NCBI RefSeq assembly: GCF_004208635.1
Contig: NZ_CP035806.1
Location: 434,001 to 498,000 of the forward strand
DNA length: 64,000 nt
Direction of reading: 5' to 3'
Source of the DNA: Leucobacter triazinivorans
GTDB lineage: Bacteria > Actinomycetota > Actinomycetes > Actinomycetales > Microbacteriaceae
Shown here: one piece after another, positions 32,865 to 40,129 of the stretch
How the letters are laid out: each line of letters starts with the position of its first letter
Numbering within the stretch: the first letter of the stretch is position 1
Position numbers and translations under genes: made by a program
The notes under the pieces: model-generated
The model's input: the letters and a program-made list of their open reading frames with translations, nothing else
Told to the model about the DNA's origin: nothing
Database searches by the model: none

Positions 32865-34148
32865 TCAGCCGCGCCGCGCCAGGAGCACCGCGACCTCGAG
32901 ATGGCGCGTGTGCGGGAACATGTCGAAGACCCTCGCCTCGCGCACCGCATACGAGGGCAGTGCGACGAGGTCGCGCGCGAGGCTCTCCGGATTGCAGCTC
33001 GAGTAGATCACCAGGCCCACGCCGCTGCCCTCGAGCCACGCGCACAGCTCTGCTCCGATCCCCCGCCTCGGAGGGTTCACGATGACCGCCTCGGGCCGTT
33101 CGGCCGGATCGGACGCGAGCGCGAATGCCGTCGCGTCGGCCGCCGTGAAGCGCGCATCGATCCCGGCCTCCCGAGCACTCCGCCGGGCGGAACGCACCGC
33201 GGCCTCACTGATCTCCACACCGAGGAGGCGGCGCGGCGACCGACCGCCGGCCCCGCCCCCGGCCCCATCCCCGGCCCCGGCCGCGATGTGCAACGCGAAT
33301 CCGCCCACCCCGCAGTAGAGGTCCCAGAGCGATGCGGGATCCTCCCGCGAGACCCACTCGGCCGCTTGCGCGTACAGGGCGCGCGCCACTCCGGTATTGG
33401 TTTGGAAGAAGCTCTGCGGACGCAGGTGCAGCGGTACGCCGTCGCCGAGGTCCATCGTGAGCGACGAGCCGAGCAGCAGCTCCTCGCGCTCGCCCTCGAG
33501 CACGGCCTTGTGCTCGGGCAGCAGATTCACCGAGACCACGGCGAGCATCGGGAGCGCTCGACCGAGCGCGGGCAGCTCGCGCCGCAGACGAGCGAGGGCA
33601 GCATCGCTGCGCACCACGAACCGGAGCATCAGCTCGCCGCTCTCGCCGCCAGCACCACCCTCGCTACCCGCGCTATCCGCGCCGCTCCCCGGCGATTCCG
33701 TGATGTGCACGAACTTCAGCTCGCCGCGGCGACGCGGCACATCGTAGGGAGCCAATCCGGTGCGCTCGAGGATCTCGGCGATGTGCGGAATCGCCCGGCG
33801 GATGCCCGGGGACTGGATGAGGCAGTCGCGCAGGTCGACGCCCGCGCCGTCCGGGCCGAGAATGCCGAGCGTCACGCGGCCGGGTCGCCCGCCGACCACC
33901 AGCTTGGCCTTGTTGCGGAAGTCGCGCACGCCGCCGTGCACGCTCGGCAGCCACGCGCTCTCGGGCACGTCGGGCAGAAGTTCGCGGCAGCGCAGCTCCT
34001 TCTCGCGCAGCTGCTCCTCGTAGGGCGTCTCGATGAGCGCGCAGCTGCGGCAGCGGTCCGCGACGAAGTAGTCGCAGCGCGGGATCCCTCCGGCGTCCTG
34101 GGCTCGATCCTCCCGGCGAGGAGCGGGCCGGAGCCGATCGTCGCTCAT
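32865..34148 (-). CDS. rlmC: 23S rRNA (uracil-C5)-methyltransferase RlmC/RumB-like
   Basis: A 427-residue SAM-dependent enzyme that methylates C5 of a 23S rRNA uridine. Four Fe-S cysteines are in place near the N-terminus (RCDYFVADRCRSC plus LRDCLIQSP). The SAM motif is DLYCGVGGFALHI. The catalytic cysteine sits in YSSCNPESLARDL, and VNPPRRG is conserved. Gly/Ala/Ser-rich inserts (about residues 155-170 and 270-285) are absent from E. coli RlmC. ATG 34148 overlaps the stop of the ferritin-like gene (ATGA), so it is translationally coupled. Exact target U747 is assumed from family naming. Confidence 0.88.
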   Translation of the reverse strand: MSDDRLRPAPRREDRAQDAGGIPRCDYFVADRCRSCALIETPYEEQLREKELRCRELLPDVPESAWLPSVHGGVRDFRNKAKLVVGGRPGRVTLGILGPDGAGVDLRDCLIQSPGIRRAIPHIAEILERTGLAPYDVPRRRGELKFVHITESPGSGADSAGSEGGAGGESGELMLRFVVRSDAALARLRRELPALGRALPMLAVVSVNLLPEHKAVLEGEREELLLGSSLTMDLGDGVPLHLRPQSFFQTNTGVARALYAQAAEWVSREDPASLWDLYCGVGGFALHIAAGAGDGAGGGAGGRSPRRLLGVEISEAAVRSARRSAREAGIDARFTAADATAFALASDPAERPEAVIVNPPRRGIGAELCAWLEGSGVGLVIYSSCNPESLARDLVALPSYAVREARVFDMFPHTRHLEVAVLLARRG

Positions 34149-34864
34149 GCGGTCAGGCCGAGGCCGTCCATGCGCCGGATGTGGTCGGCGATGAGCTCGG
34201 TGAACACGGGCTCCACCTCGTCAGCGTCGAAGGAGCGATGCTCGCTGAGCAGCAGGACCGCTCGCGAGACCAGCAGCGTATCCCCCACGAGGCGGCGGCC
34301 CCAGAGCGCCAGCCAGCTCGAGAGCGCGTCGTCCTCCGCGAGCGCGTCTGCGAGGAGCACTGCGACCTGATCACGACCGCTGTCGCTGCTGAGGATCTGG
34401 ATCGCCTCCGCGCGATACCCGTCGCGCATGCCGCCGGCGAGGCTCGCGAAGAAATCGTCGAAGAGCCCGCCGACGAGGTACAACGACAGCACGTGCTGAT
34501 GCCAATCGGCCGTGTCGATGCGCTCGACGTACTCGTCGATCACACGCGAATAGGGCCGCATCACCACGTGAGGCTCCTCACCGCGCCGGCGGATCTCATC
34601 GGTGAGCCGCTGATGCTTGGCGAGCGTCAGCCCCGCGACCCGCGCCAGCACCTCCTTCGCCTCGAGCGTCGGAGCGCCCGATACCGCGCGCGTCGCCGCT
34701 TCATAGAGCTCCAGCTGCAGATAGGCCGTCAGCCCCAGGAACGGCAGCATGCCGGGCGCGAACTCGGCGAGTTCGACGCGCTCCGCATCGCTCCCCTCGC
34801 CGCGCGCCCGCAGTCTGCGTGCTGGCGCGCTCTTCTTGCGCAACCCACGGATCCACTCGAACAC
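34145..34864 (-). CDS. Ferritin-like fold protein (MiaE-like di-iron helical bundle)
   Basis: A 239-residue helical protein. Carboxylate and histidine residues recur at di-iron-like spacing: LQLELYEA, LAKHQRLTDEI, DWHQHVLSLY and LSEHRSFD. It resembles actinobacterial ferritin-like proteins annotated as tRNA hydroxylase or ferritin-like, and sits next to rhlE as Rv3210c does. GTG 34864 is six bases after TAAGCT, so it is likely leaderless. The stop overlaps the rlmC start, linking it to RNA modification, but enzymatic activity is unproven. Confidence 0.75.
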   Translation of the reverse strand: MFEWIRGLRKKSAPARRLRARGEGSDAERVELAEFAPGMLPFLGLTAYLQLELYEAATRAVSGAPTLEAKEVLARVAGLTLAKHQRLTDEIRRRGEEPHVVMRPYSRVIDEYVERIDTADWHQHVLSLYLVGGLFDDFFASLAGGMRDGYRAEAIQILSSDSGRDQVAVLLADALAEDDALSSWLALWGRRLVGDTLLVSRAVLLLSEHRSFDADEVEPVFTELIADHIRRMDGLGLTA

Positions 34865-34870
34865 CCTGAC

Positions 34871-34876
34871 AGCTTA
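34871..34876 (-). promoter_or_regulatory. -10 box TAAGCT, leaderless-type
   Basis: TAAGCT on the minus strand, six bases (GTCAGG), then GTG 34864. Confidence 0.5.
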
Positions 34877-34901
34877 CCGTCGTGCCGGCGGGAGGGTGGA
34901 A

Positions 34902-34907
34902 TAGACT
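34902..34907 (+). promoter_or_regulatory. -10 box TAGACT upstream of rhlE
   Basis: TAGACT lies 110 bases before GTG 35018, implying a leader of about 100 bases, long enough for regulation. DEAD-box helicase genes often have regulated leaders. No defined riboswitch was recognised in it. Confidence 0.4.
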
Positions 34908-35017
34908 GGACGCCGTACGTATTGGCCGCGGAGGACATCGGATCCCCCGCCGCTGCGCCCTCTGCGAATGCGCGCGCAGCACACACACGCCGGATCCGGC
35001 GCAGAATAGGACGCAAC

Positions 35018-36550
35018 GTGACGACATTCCTCGAACTCGGCGTCGACCAGGACATGGTCGATTCGCTCGCAGACCAGGGCATCATCGATGCCTTCCCCAT
35101 CCAGGAGCAGACGATCCCGCTCGCGCTGACGGGGGAGGACATCATCGGTCAGGCGAAGACGGGCACCGGCAAGACGTTCGGCTTCGGGCTGCCGCTGCTG
35201 CAGCGCGTCGGCGCGGATCCCGCCCCGGGCGTACAGGCCCTCGTGGTGGTGCCCACCCGCGAGCTGTGCGTGCAGGTGTACGAGGATCTCGAACTCGCGG
35301 CGAAGAATCGGGGCGCGACCGTCGTGCCGATCTACGGCGGCAAGGCGTACGAGGGTCAGATCGACCAGCTCAAGGCCGGCGCGCAGATCGTGGTCGGCAC
35401 ACCCGGGCGCCTGCTCGACCTCGCGAGCCAGCGCATCCTCAATCTCGGCGACGTGCGCGAGATGGTGCTCGACGAGGCCGACAAGATGCTCGACCTCGGC
35501 TTCCTCGCCGACATCGAGAAGCTCTTCGCGAAGACGCCGGCGACCCGGCACACCATGCTGTTCTCGGCCACGATGCCGGGCACGATCGTGACCCTGGCGC
35601 GGCGCTTCATGTCGAAGCCGATCCACATCCGCGCCACGGATCCCGACGAGGGCGCGGCGCAGGCCAACATCGAGCACATCGTCTACCGCGCCCACTCGCT
35701 CGACAAGGACGAGGTGATCGGGCGCATCCTGCAGGCGGAAGGGCGCGGCAAGACGGTGATCTTCATGCGCACGAAGCGCGCGGCCGCCAAGCTGCAGGAG
35801 GAGCTGGTGGATCGCGGGTTCAACGCCGCCTCCGTGCACGGCGACCTCAATCAGGATCAGCGCGAGCGCGCCATGGCCGCGTTCAAGGCCGGCAAGAAGG
35901 ACATCCTCATCGCCACCGATGTCGCTGCCCGCGGCATCGACGTCGATGACGTGACCCACGTGATCAACCACACCGTGCCCGACGACGAGAAGACCTACCT
36001 GCACCGCGTCGGTCGCACCGGCCGAGCGGGCCGCACCGGCATCGCCGTCACCTTCGTCGACTGGGATGACCTGCACAAGTGGGCGCTCATCAACAAGGCG
36101 CTCGACTTCGGCGTGCCCGAGCCGGTGGAGACGTACTCCTCGTCGCCGCACCTCTTCGCCGATCTCAACATCCCCGAGGGGTCGAAAAGCCGACTGAAGG
36201 CCACGCCGGTGAAGGAGCGGACGCCGCGATCCGAGCGATCGAAGCCCGCGGGATCGGGTGACGATTCCGGATCCGGCGATGGCGCCCGACGACGCACCCG
36301 GCGGCGCACCCGCAGCGCGAATCCGCAGGGGCGCGGGCGTCATGAGACGCACGGCCACGAGGGGCACGGGCACGATCAGGAGGGCGGCGGCGAGCCCGGC
36401 GCCCCGCTGCTGCAGGAGGCCGGCGGGGAGGCTGCTGCGCCCAAGCGGCGTCGCCGTCGCCGCTCCGGCGGGTCGGGGGGAACCGGCGGTGCCGGCACGT
36501 CCAGCGGCGAGAGTGCTCCCGCTGCCGAAGCCGCATCCGGCGCGGAGTAG
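35018..36550 (+). CDS. rhlE: DEAD-box RNA helicase RhlE-like
   Basis: A 510-residue ATP-dependent RNA helicase. Motifs run in order: FPIQEQTIPLAL (Q), AKTGTGKTFGFG (I), VPTRELCVQV (Ia), TPGRLLDLA (Ib), LDEADKMLDLGF (II), FSATMPG (III), GDLNQDQRERAM (IV), TDVAARGIDVDDVTHVIN (V) and HRVGRTGRAGRTG (VI). The C-terminal ~110 residues are a basic, His/Gly-rich disordered tail typical of RNA-binding actinobacterial RhlE proteins. GTG 35018 opens VTTFLELGV, with AGGA upstream. Its role in ribosome assembly or RNA turnover under cold stress is assigned at family level. Confidence 0.9.
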   Translation: MTTFLELGVDQDMVDSLADQGIIDAFPIQEQTIPLALTGEDIIGQAKTGTGKTFGFGLPLLQRVGADPAPGVQALVVVPTRELCVQVYEDLELAAKNRGATVVPIYGGKAYEGQIDQLKAGAQIVVGTPGRLLDLASQRILNLGDVREMVLDEADKMLDLGFLADIEKLFAKTPATRHTMLFSATMPGTIVTLARRFMSKPIHIRATDPDEGAAQANIEHIVYRAHSLDKDEVIGRILQAEGRGKTVIFMRTKRAAAKLQEELVDRGFNAASVHGDLNQDQRERAMAAFKAGKKDILIATDVAARGIDVDDVTHVINHTVPDDEKTYLHRVGRTGRAGRTGIAVTFVDWDDLHKWALINKALDFGVPEPVETYSSSPHLFADLNIPEGSKSRLKATPVKERTPRSERSKPAGSGDDSGSGDGARRRTRRRTRSANPQGRGRHETHGHEGHGHDQEGGGEPGAPLLQEAGGEAAAPKRRRRRRSGGSGGTGGAGTSSGESAPAAEAASGAE

Positions 36551-36554
36551 CGCC

Positions 36555-36637
36555 GCCGAAACCGAGCCGATTCTCCGAGACCGCAGGGATCAGCGGCGCT
36601 GAAGCCCTCGGGTTCGAACACTGGGCTCGGTCTCGGC
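36555..36637. terminator. Imperfect long-range hairpin between rhlE and PHP gene
   Basis: 36555-36568 pairs with 36624-36637 (14 bp, one mismatch), and a competing CCGAGACCG at 36575-36583 also pairs with 36628-36636. The two pairings are mutually exclusive. It is convergently placed between the rhlE stop and the PHP gene stop. Confidence 0.45.
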
Positions 36638-36663
36638 GGGCGGGGCTGCGGGGGCGGCTCGCC

Positions 36664-37515
36664 TCAGCGCGGCACGACGACCAGGTCGCGCAGACGCGCC
36701 ACGACAGCCGGATCCGTCGTCCGCTCCCCCAGGCGGTTCGGCTTGCCCACCCCGTGGTAGTCGCTCGAACCGGTCGCCGCGAGTCCCAGCTCGGCGGCGG
36801 CCGCCTCGAGCGGGGGCAACCAGTCCATGCGGTTCTCGGGGTGATGCAGCTCGACGCCCCACAGGCCCGCCGCCGCGAGTGCCCGCAGCTCGTCCGGCGA
36901 ACTCGGCCGGCGCTGCCGGAAGGCTGCGGGGTGCGCGAGCACGGCGACTCCACCGGCCGCACGCACCATGCGGATGGCATCGACGGTCTCGATCGCATGC
37001 GTGCCGAGGTAGTAGGGCGATCCGGGGTGCAGCACCTGCTCGAACGCCGAGCTGCGATCGTCGAAGTACCCCGCTGCGACCAGCGCGTCCGCGATGTGCG
37101 GCCGGCCGACGGTGCGGACGTCCTCGTCGCCCACCACTGTCTCCCACGTGATCGCGTAGTCGATCGACACGCGGCGCACCATCTCGCGCGCACGCGTGCG
37201 ACGTGCCGTGCGCACCTCGGCGAGCGCCTCGAAGAGCTCGCCCGCGGCCGCGTCGATCCCGTATCCGAGCAAGTGCCGGGATCTGCCGGCGTGCTTCGTC
37301 GTGATCTCGATCCCTGGCACGAACTCGATGCCGTGCTCTCGAGCCGCGAGCCGCGCCTCATCCCAGCCGTCGACCGTGTCGTGGTCGGTCAGGGCGAACC
37401 CCGCCAACCCCAGCCGCGACGCCTCCCGGGCGATCTCTGCAGGGCGGGTCGTGCCGTCCGAGAAGACCGAGTGCGTGTGCAGATCGAATCCCCGCTGCGT
37501 CCCGGATGGTGCCAT
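36664..37515 (-). CDS. PHP-domain phosphoesterase (TrpH/RNase AM-like)
   Basis: A 283-residue PHP metallo-phosphoesterase. Metal ligands are visible in DLHTHSVFSDGT, ALTDHDTVDG, PGIEI, LAHPAAF and GSSDYHG, matching the family that hydrolyses 3',5'-nucleoside bisphosphates or the 5' ends of short RNA. There is no polymerase domain, so it is a stand-alone enzyme. ATG 37515 lies six bases after TAGAAT and is therefore probably leaderless. The next gene upstream is divergent, so this is a single-gene unit. Confidence 0.87.
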   Translation of the reverse strand: MAPSGTQRGFDLHTHSVFSDGTTRPAEIAREASRLGLAGFALTDHDTVDGWDEARLAAREHGIEFVPGIEITTKHAGRSRHLLGYGIDAAAGELFEALAEVRTARRTRAREMVRRVSIDYAITWETVVGDEDVRTVGRPHIADALVAAGYFDDRSSAFEQVLHPGSPYYLGTHAIETVDAIRMVRAAGGVAVLAHPAAFRQRRPSSPDELRALAAAGLWGVELHHPENRMDWLPPLEAAAAELGLAATGSSDYHGVGKPNRLGERTTDPAVVARLRDLVVVPR

Positions 37516-37521
37516 CCCTGC

Positions 37522-37527
37522 ATTCTA
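37522..37527 (-). promoter_or_regulatory. -10 box TAGAAT, leaderless-type
   Basis: TAGAAT on the minus strand, spacer GCAGGG, then ATG 37515. The spacer could also act as a very close ribosome site. Confidence 0.5.
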
Positions 37528-37580
37528 CGCGGGCGGCCGGCCCGAAAACCGCGATCGGCGCCCGGGCGCCCGACAGCGGC

Positions 37581-37640
37581 GCGCGTCAGCGGCGCCCGGC
37601 GCACGTCAGCGGCGCCCGGCGCACGTCAGCGGCGCGCGGC
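37581..37640. repeat. Three tandem 20-bp units
   Basis: Units 37581-37600, 37601-37620 and 37621-37640 share the core GTCAGCGGCGC and differ at one or two positions. A decayed fourth unit (37561-37580) precedes them. They lie in the divergent promoter region between the PHP gene and aminopeptidase P, 32 bases before the latter's ATG. Confidence 0.9.
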
Positions 37641-37672
37641 GCACGCTCCGATGGAGGTGAGAGGATGGAGGC

Positions 37673-39082
37673 ATGACCGACACCGCCCAGGCCACCCACG
37701 AGGTGGAGATCGACAACAGCAACCGCAGCACCACCCCGCAGACGGACGCATTCGCAGACTACATCTCGGCGCACTGGGCGGAGCGGCCCGAGTCGATGCC
37801 CGAGCAGAGCGCTGCGGCGCCGTTCGCAGCGCGACGTCGCGCAAGCCTCGGAGCGCTCTTCCCCGGCACTCGGCTCGTGATCGCCGCGGGGGCGATGCAG
37901 CAGCGCTCCAACGACACGTTCTACCCCTTCCGCGCGCACAGCGCGTTCGCCCATCTGACGGGCTGGGGTGCAGACGCCGAGCCGGGTGCGATCCTCGTAC
38001 TCGACCCGGTCGCAGGGGTGCACGAGGCCACCCACACCGCAACGCTCTACTTCCGCGAACGCGCCGGACGCGACAGCGACGAGTTCTTCGCGAATCCCGA
38101 GATCGGGGAGTTCTGGATCGGAGCGCGCCCGTCGCTCGCGCAGGTTTCGGCAGCGCTCGGGATCCGCACCGCAGCGCTCGCCGAGTTCTCGCCCGGCGCA
38201 GAGGATCGCTCGCTCGGCCTGGCCGAGGACGACCTCGAGCTCGCCCGAGCGGCCTCCGAGCTGCGACTGGTCAAGGACGCCTACGAGCTCGCCGAGATGC
38301 AGACCGCGGTCGATGCGACGGCGGCGGGCTTCTCCGAGGTGCTCGCGGCACTGCCGCGCGCCAGTGCGCATCCCCGTGGCGAACGGATCGTCGAGGGCGT
38401 GTTCAATCAGCGCGCGCGTCTCGACGGCAACACCGTCGGGTACGAGACCATCGCCGCCTCCGGCCCGCACGCCTGCACGCTGCACTGGATCCGCAACGAT
38501 GGGCCTGTACGCGCGGGCGACCTCCTGCTGCTCGACGCCGGCGTCGAGCTCGCCAGTCTCTACACGGCCGACATCACCCGTACCGTGCCGGTCTCCGGCG
38601 CGTTCACCGAGGTGCAGCGCAGAGTGTACGACGCCGTGCTCGAAGCCGCCGATGCGGCCCGCGCGATCGTGCGTCCGGGCATCCGCTTCGGCGACGTGCA
38701 CGACGCGGCAATGGCGGTGATCGAGCACCGCACCCGCGAGTGGGGGCTGCTGCCCGAGCACGACGGGACGGCGTACTACCGCCGCTACATGGTGCACGGC
38801 ACAAGCCATCACCTGGGGTTGGACGTGCACGACTGCGCGCAGGCCCGACGCGAGATGTACCTCGACGGCATCCTGGAGCCGGGCATGGTGTTCACGATCG
38901 AGCCGGGCCTGTACTTCCAGCCCGACGATCTCACCGTGCCCGAGGAGTTCCGAGGCATCGGCGTGCGCATCGAAGATGACATCGCGGTGACCGAGGACGG
39001 GTGCGTCAACCTCTCGGCCGGCATCCCGCGCACCGCCGACGAGGTAGAAGCCTGGATCAGGGAATCTCAGCGGGGATCCTGA
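37673..39082 (+). CDS. pepP: Xaa-Pro aminopeptidase (aminopeptidase P)
   Basis: A 469-residue M24B peptidase releasing N-terminal residues before proline. An N-terminal creatinase-like domain is followed by the pita-bread catalytic domain with five dinuclear metal ligands: LLDAGVE (Asp), YTADITRTV (Asp), HGTSHHLGLDVHD (His), FTIEPGLYF (Glu) and RIEDDIAVTEDG (Glu). There is no signal peptide. ATG 37673 lies just after GGATGGAGGC, so the ribosome site partly overlaps the start spacing. The 20-bp repeats upstream are the only regulatory-looking feature. Confidence 0.93.
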   Translation: MTDTAQATHEVEIDNSNRSTTPQTDAFADYISAHWAERPESMPEQSAAAPFAARRRASLGALFPGTRLVIAAGAMQQRSNDTFYPFRAHSAFAHLTGWGADAEPGAILVLDPVAGVHEATHTATLYFRERAGRDSDEFFANPEIGEFWIGARPSLAQVSAALGIRTAALAEFSPGAEDRSLGLAEDDLELARAASELRLVKDAYELAEMQTAVDATAAGFSEVLAALPRASAHPRGERIVEGVFNQRARLDGNTVGYETIAASGPHACTLHWIRNDGPVRAGDLLLLDAGVELASLYTADITRTVPVSGAFTEVQRRVYDAVLEAADAARAIVRPGIRFGDVHDAAMAVIEHRTREWGLLPEHDGTAYYRRYMVHGTSHHLGLDVHDCAQARREMYLDGILEPGMVFTIEPGLYFQPDDLTVPEEFRGIGVRIEDDIAVTEDGCVNLSAGIPRTADEVEAWIRESQRGS

Positions 39083-39139
39083 TCCGAGCGGCGGCACGCG
39101 GCGTCCTGCACGCGGCGTCTCCCGCACAGACGAGCCGGG

Positions 39140-39145
39140 TATCAT
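39140..39145 (+). promoter_or_regulatory. -10 box TATCAT
   Basis: TATCAT ends ten bases before ATG 39156. A leader of only about three bases is expected, since no Shine-Dalgarno is present. Confidence 0.4.
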
Positions 39146-39155
39146 CGATCCTCTG

Positions 39156-39695
39156 ATGAGTGCTGGACCTGTACGCTCGGGATCGTCCCGGTGGGCCCGC
39201 GCCCGCGGCGCATGCGCCGCGGGCGCGGCGCTCGTGCTTCTCGGAAGCGCGATCACGGCACCGCTCTCGATGGCGAGCGCCCTGACCGGAACCGGCTCCG
39301 GCTCCGCGAGCGTGCTCAGCGGAGCCCAGCGACTCGATCCGGAGAGCTTCTCGGAAGCGCTCGTCGACACAACGGTCTCCGTCGCCTCACCGACCGCACC
39401 GGGACGCTCGGAACGGGCGGCACTGTACAGCCTGCAGCAGTTCATGTTCACCGGCTCCGTCGCCTGGGGCGGCTACCGATTCACCTACTACAGCCAGCAG
39501 GTGCTCCCCGGCCCCGGGCTCAGGATCCCGGGCCGTCACGTCAACAGCGATGGCTATGTGAGCGACGGGGACGGCTTCATCGTGCTCGCGGGATCCGCGC
39601 CCAAGGGTTCCGTGTTCGAGACCCCGTTCGGCTACCAGGGCAAGATCTACGATCGCGGCACCTTCGGCAACCACCTCGACGTCTACATCCGCTGA
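39156..39695 (+). CDS. Small secreted protein with 3D/double-psi-barrel-like domain
   Basis: A 179-residue exported protein with a signal peptide (basic start, then GAALVLLGSAITAPLSMASA). The C-terminal ~80 residues (GYRFTYYSQQVLPGPGLRI ... SDGDGFIVLAG ... TPFGYQGKIYDRG ... NHLDVYIR) resemble the 3D-like domain found in secreted cell-wall proteins, ending with the Asp-Gly ... GNxLDVY signature. Related proteins usually place cysteines in the DGDG and DxG segments; here they are serine or absent. No catalytic assignment is made. It lies between aminopeptidase P and ychJ as a lone gene. Confidence 0.6.
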   Translation: MSAGPVRSGSSRWARARGACAAGAALVLLGSAITAPLSMASALTGTGSGSASVLSGAQRLDPESFSEALVDTTVSVASPTAPGRSERAALYSLQQFMFTGSVAWGGYRFTYYSQQVLPGPGLRIPGRHVNSDGYVSDGDGFIVLAGSAPKGSVFETPFGYQGKIYDRGTFGNHLDVYIR

Positions 39696-39711
39696 CCGGC
39701 GCGCCGGGCTG

Positions 39712-40113
39712 CTACGGCTCCGCACCGTCCGTGTAGACCCACCGCCCGTCGTCGTCGCGGGTGAAGCGACTGCGCTCGCGCTGCTCGAACCGCCCGTCCG
39801 GTGTGCTGCCCACCGCGGTGAAGGTGACGAAGCCTTCTGCGTCGAACGGGCCGCCGGCTTCCGCGCGCTCGATGAACAGCCGCTTCCACACGATCGAGTC
39901 GTCGAGGTCCATCGAGCGCGGCCGGGTGGCGGGATCCCAACTGTGCAGCAGGTACTCCGCCGCCCCCAGCGCGAACGCACTGTACCTGGCCCGCATGAGC
40001 CGCTCGGCCGTGGGCGCCGGCTCGCCCGCGTGCATCCGCCCGCAGCAGTGCTCATACGATTCGCCCCGTCCGCAGGGGCAGCGACCGATCCCCGTCCCGC
40101 GCCGCTCGCTCAT
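39712..40113 (-). CDS. YchJ/UPF0225 family protein with SEC-C zinc motif
   Basis: A 133-residue protein. The N-terminal GRCPCGRGESYEHCCGR is a SEC-C metal-binding motif, followed by RLMRARYSAFALG and the YchJ central region (LFIERAEAGG ... DGRWVYTDG). The family is conserved but its function is unknown; the SEC-C motif suggests zinc-mediated interaction with the translation or secretion machinery. ATG 40113 is 16 bases after the DUF885 stop, so it is probably the second gene of that operon. The ribosome site is weak. Confidence 0.85.
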   Translation of the reverse strand: MSERRGTGIGRCPCGRGESYEHCCGRMHAGEPAPTAERLMRARYSAFALGAAEYLLHSWDPATRPRSMDLDDSIVWKRLFIERAEAGGPFDAEGFVTFTAVGSTPDGRFEQRERSRFTRDDDGRWVYTDGAEP

Positions 40114-40129
40114 CGGGGGCACCCGCCGC

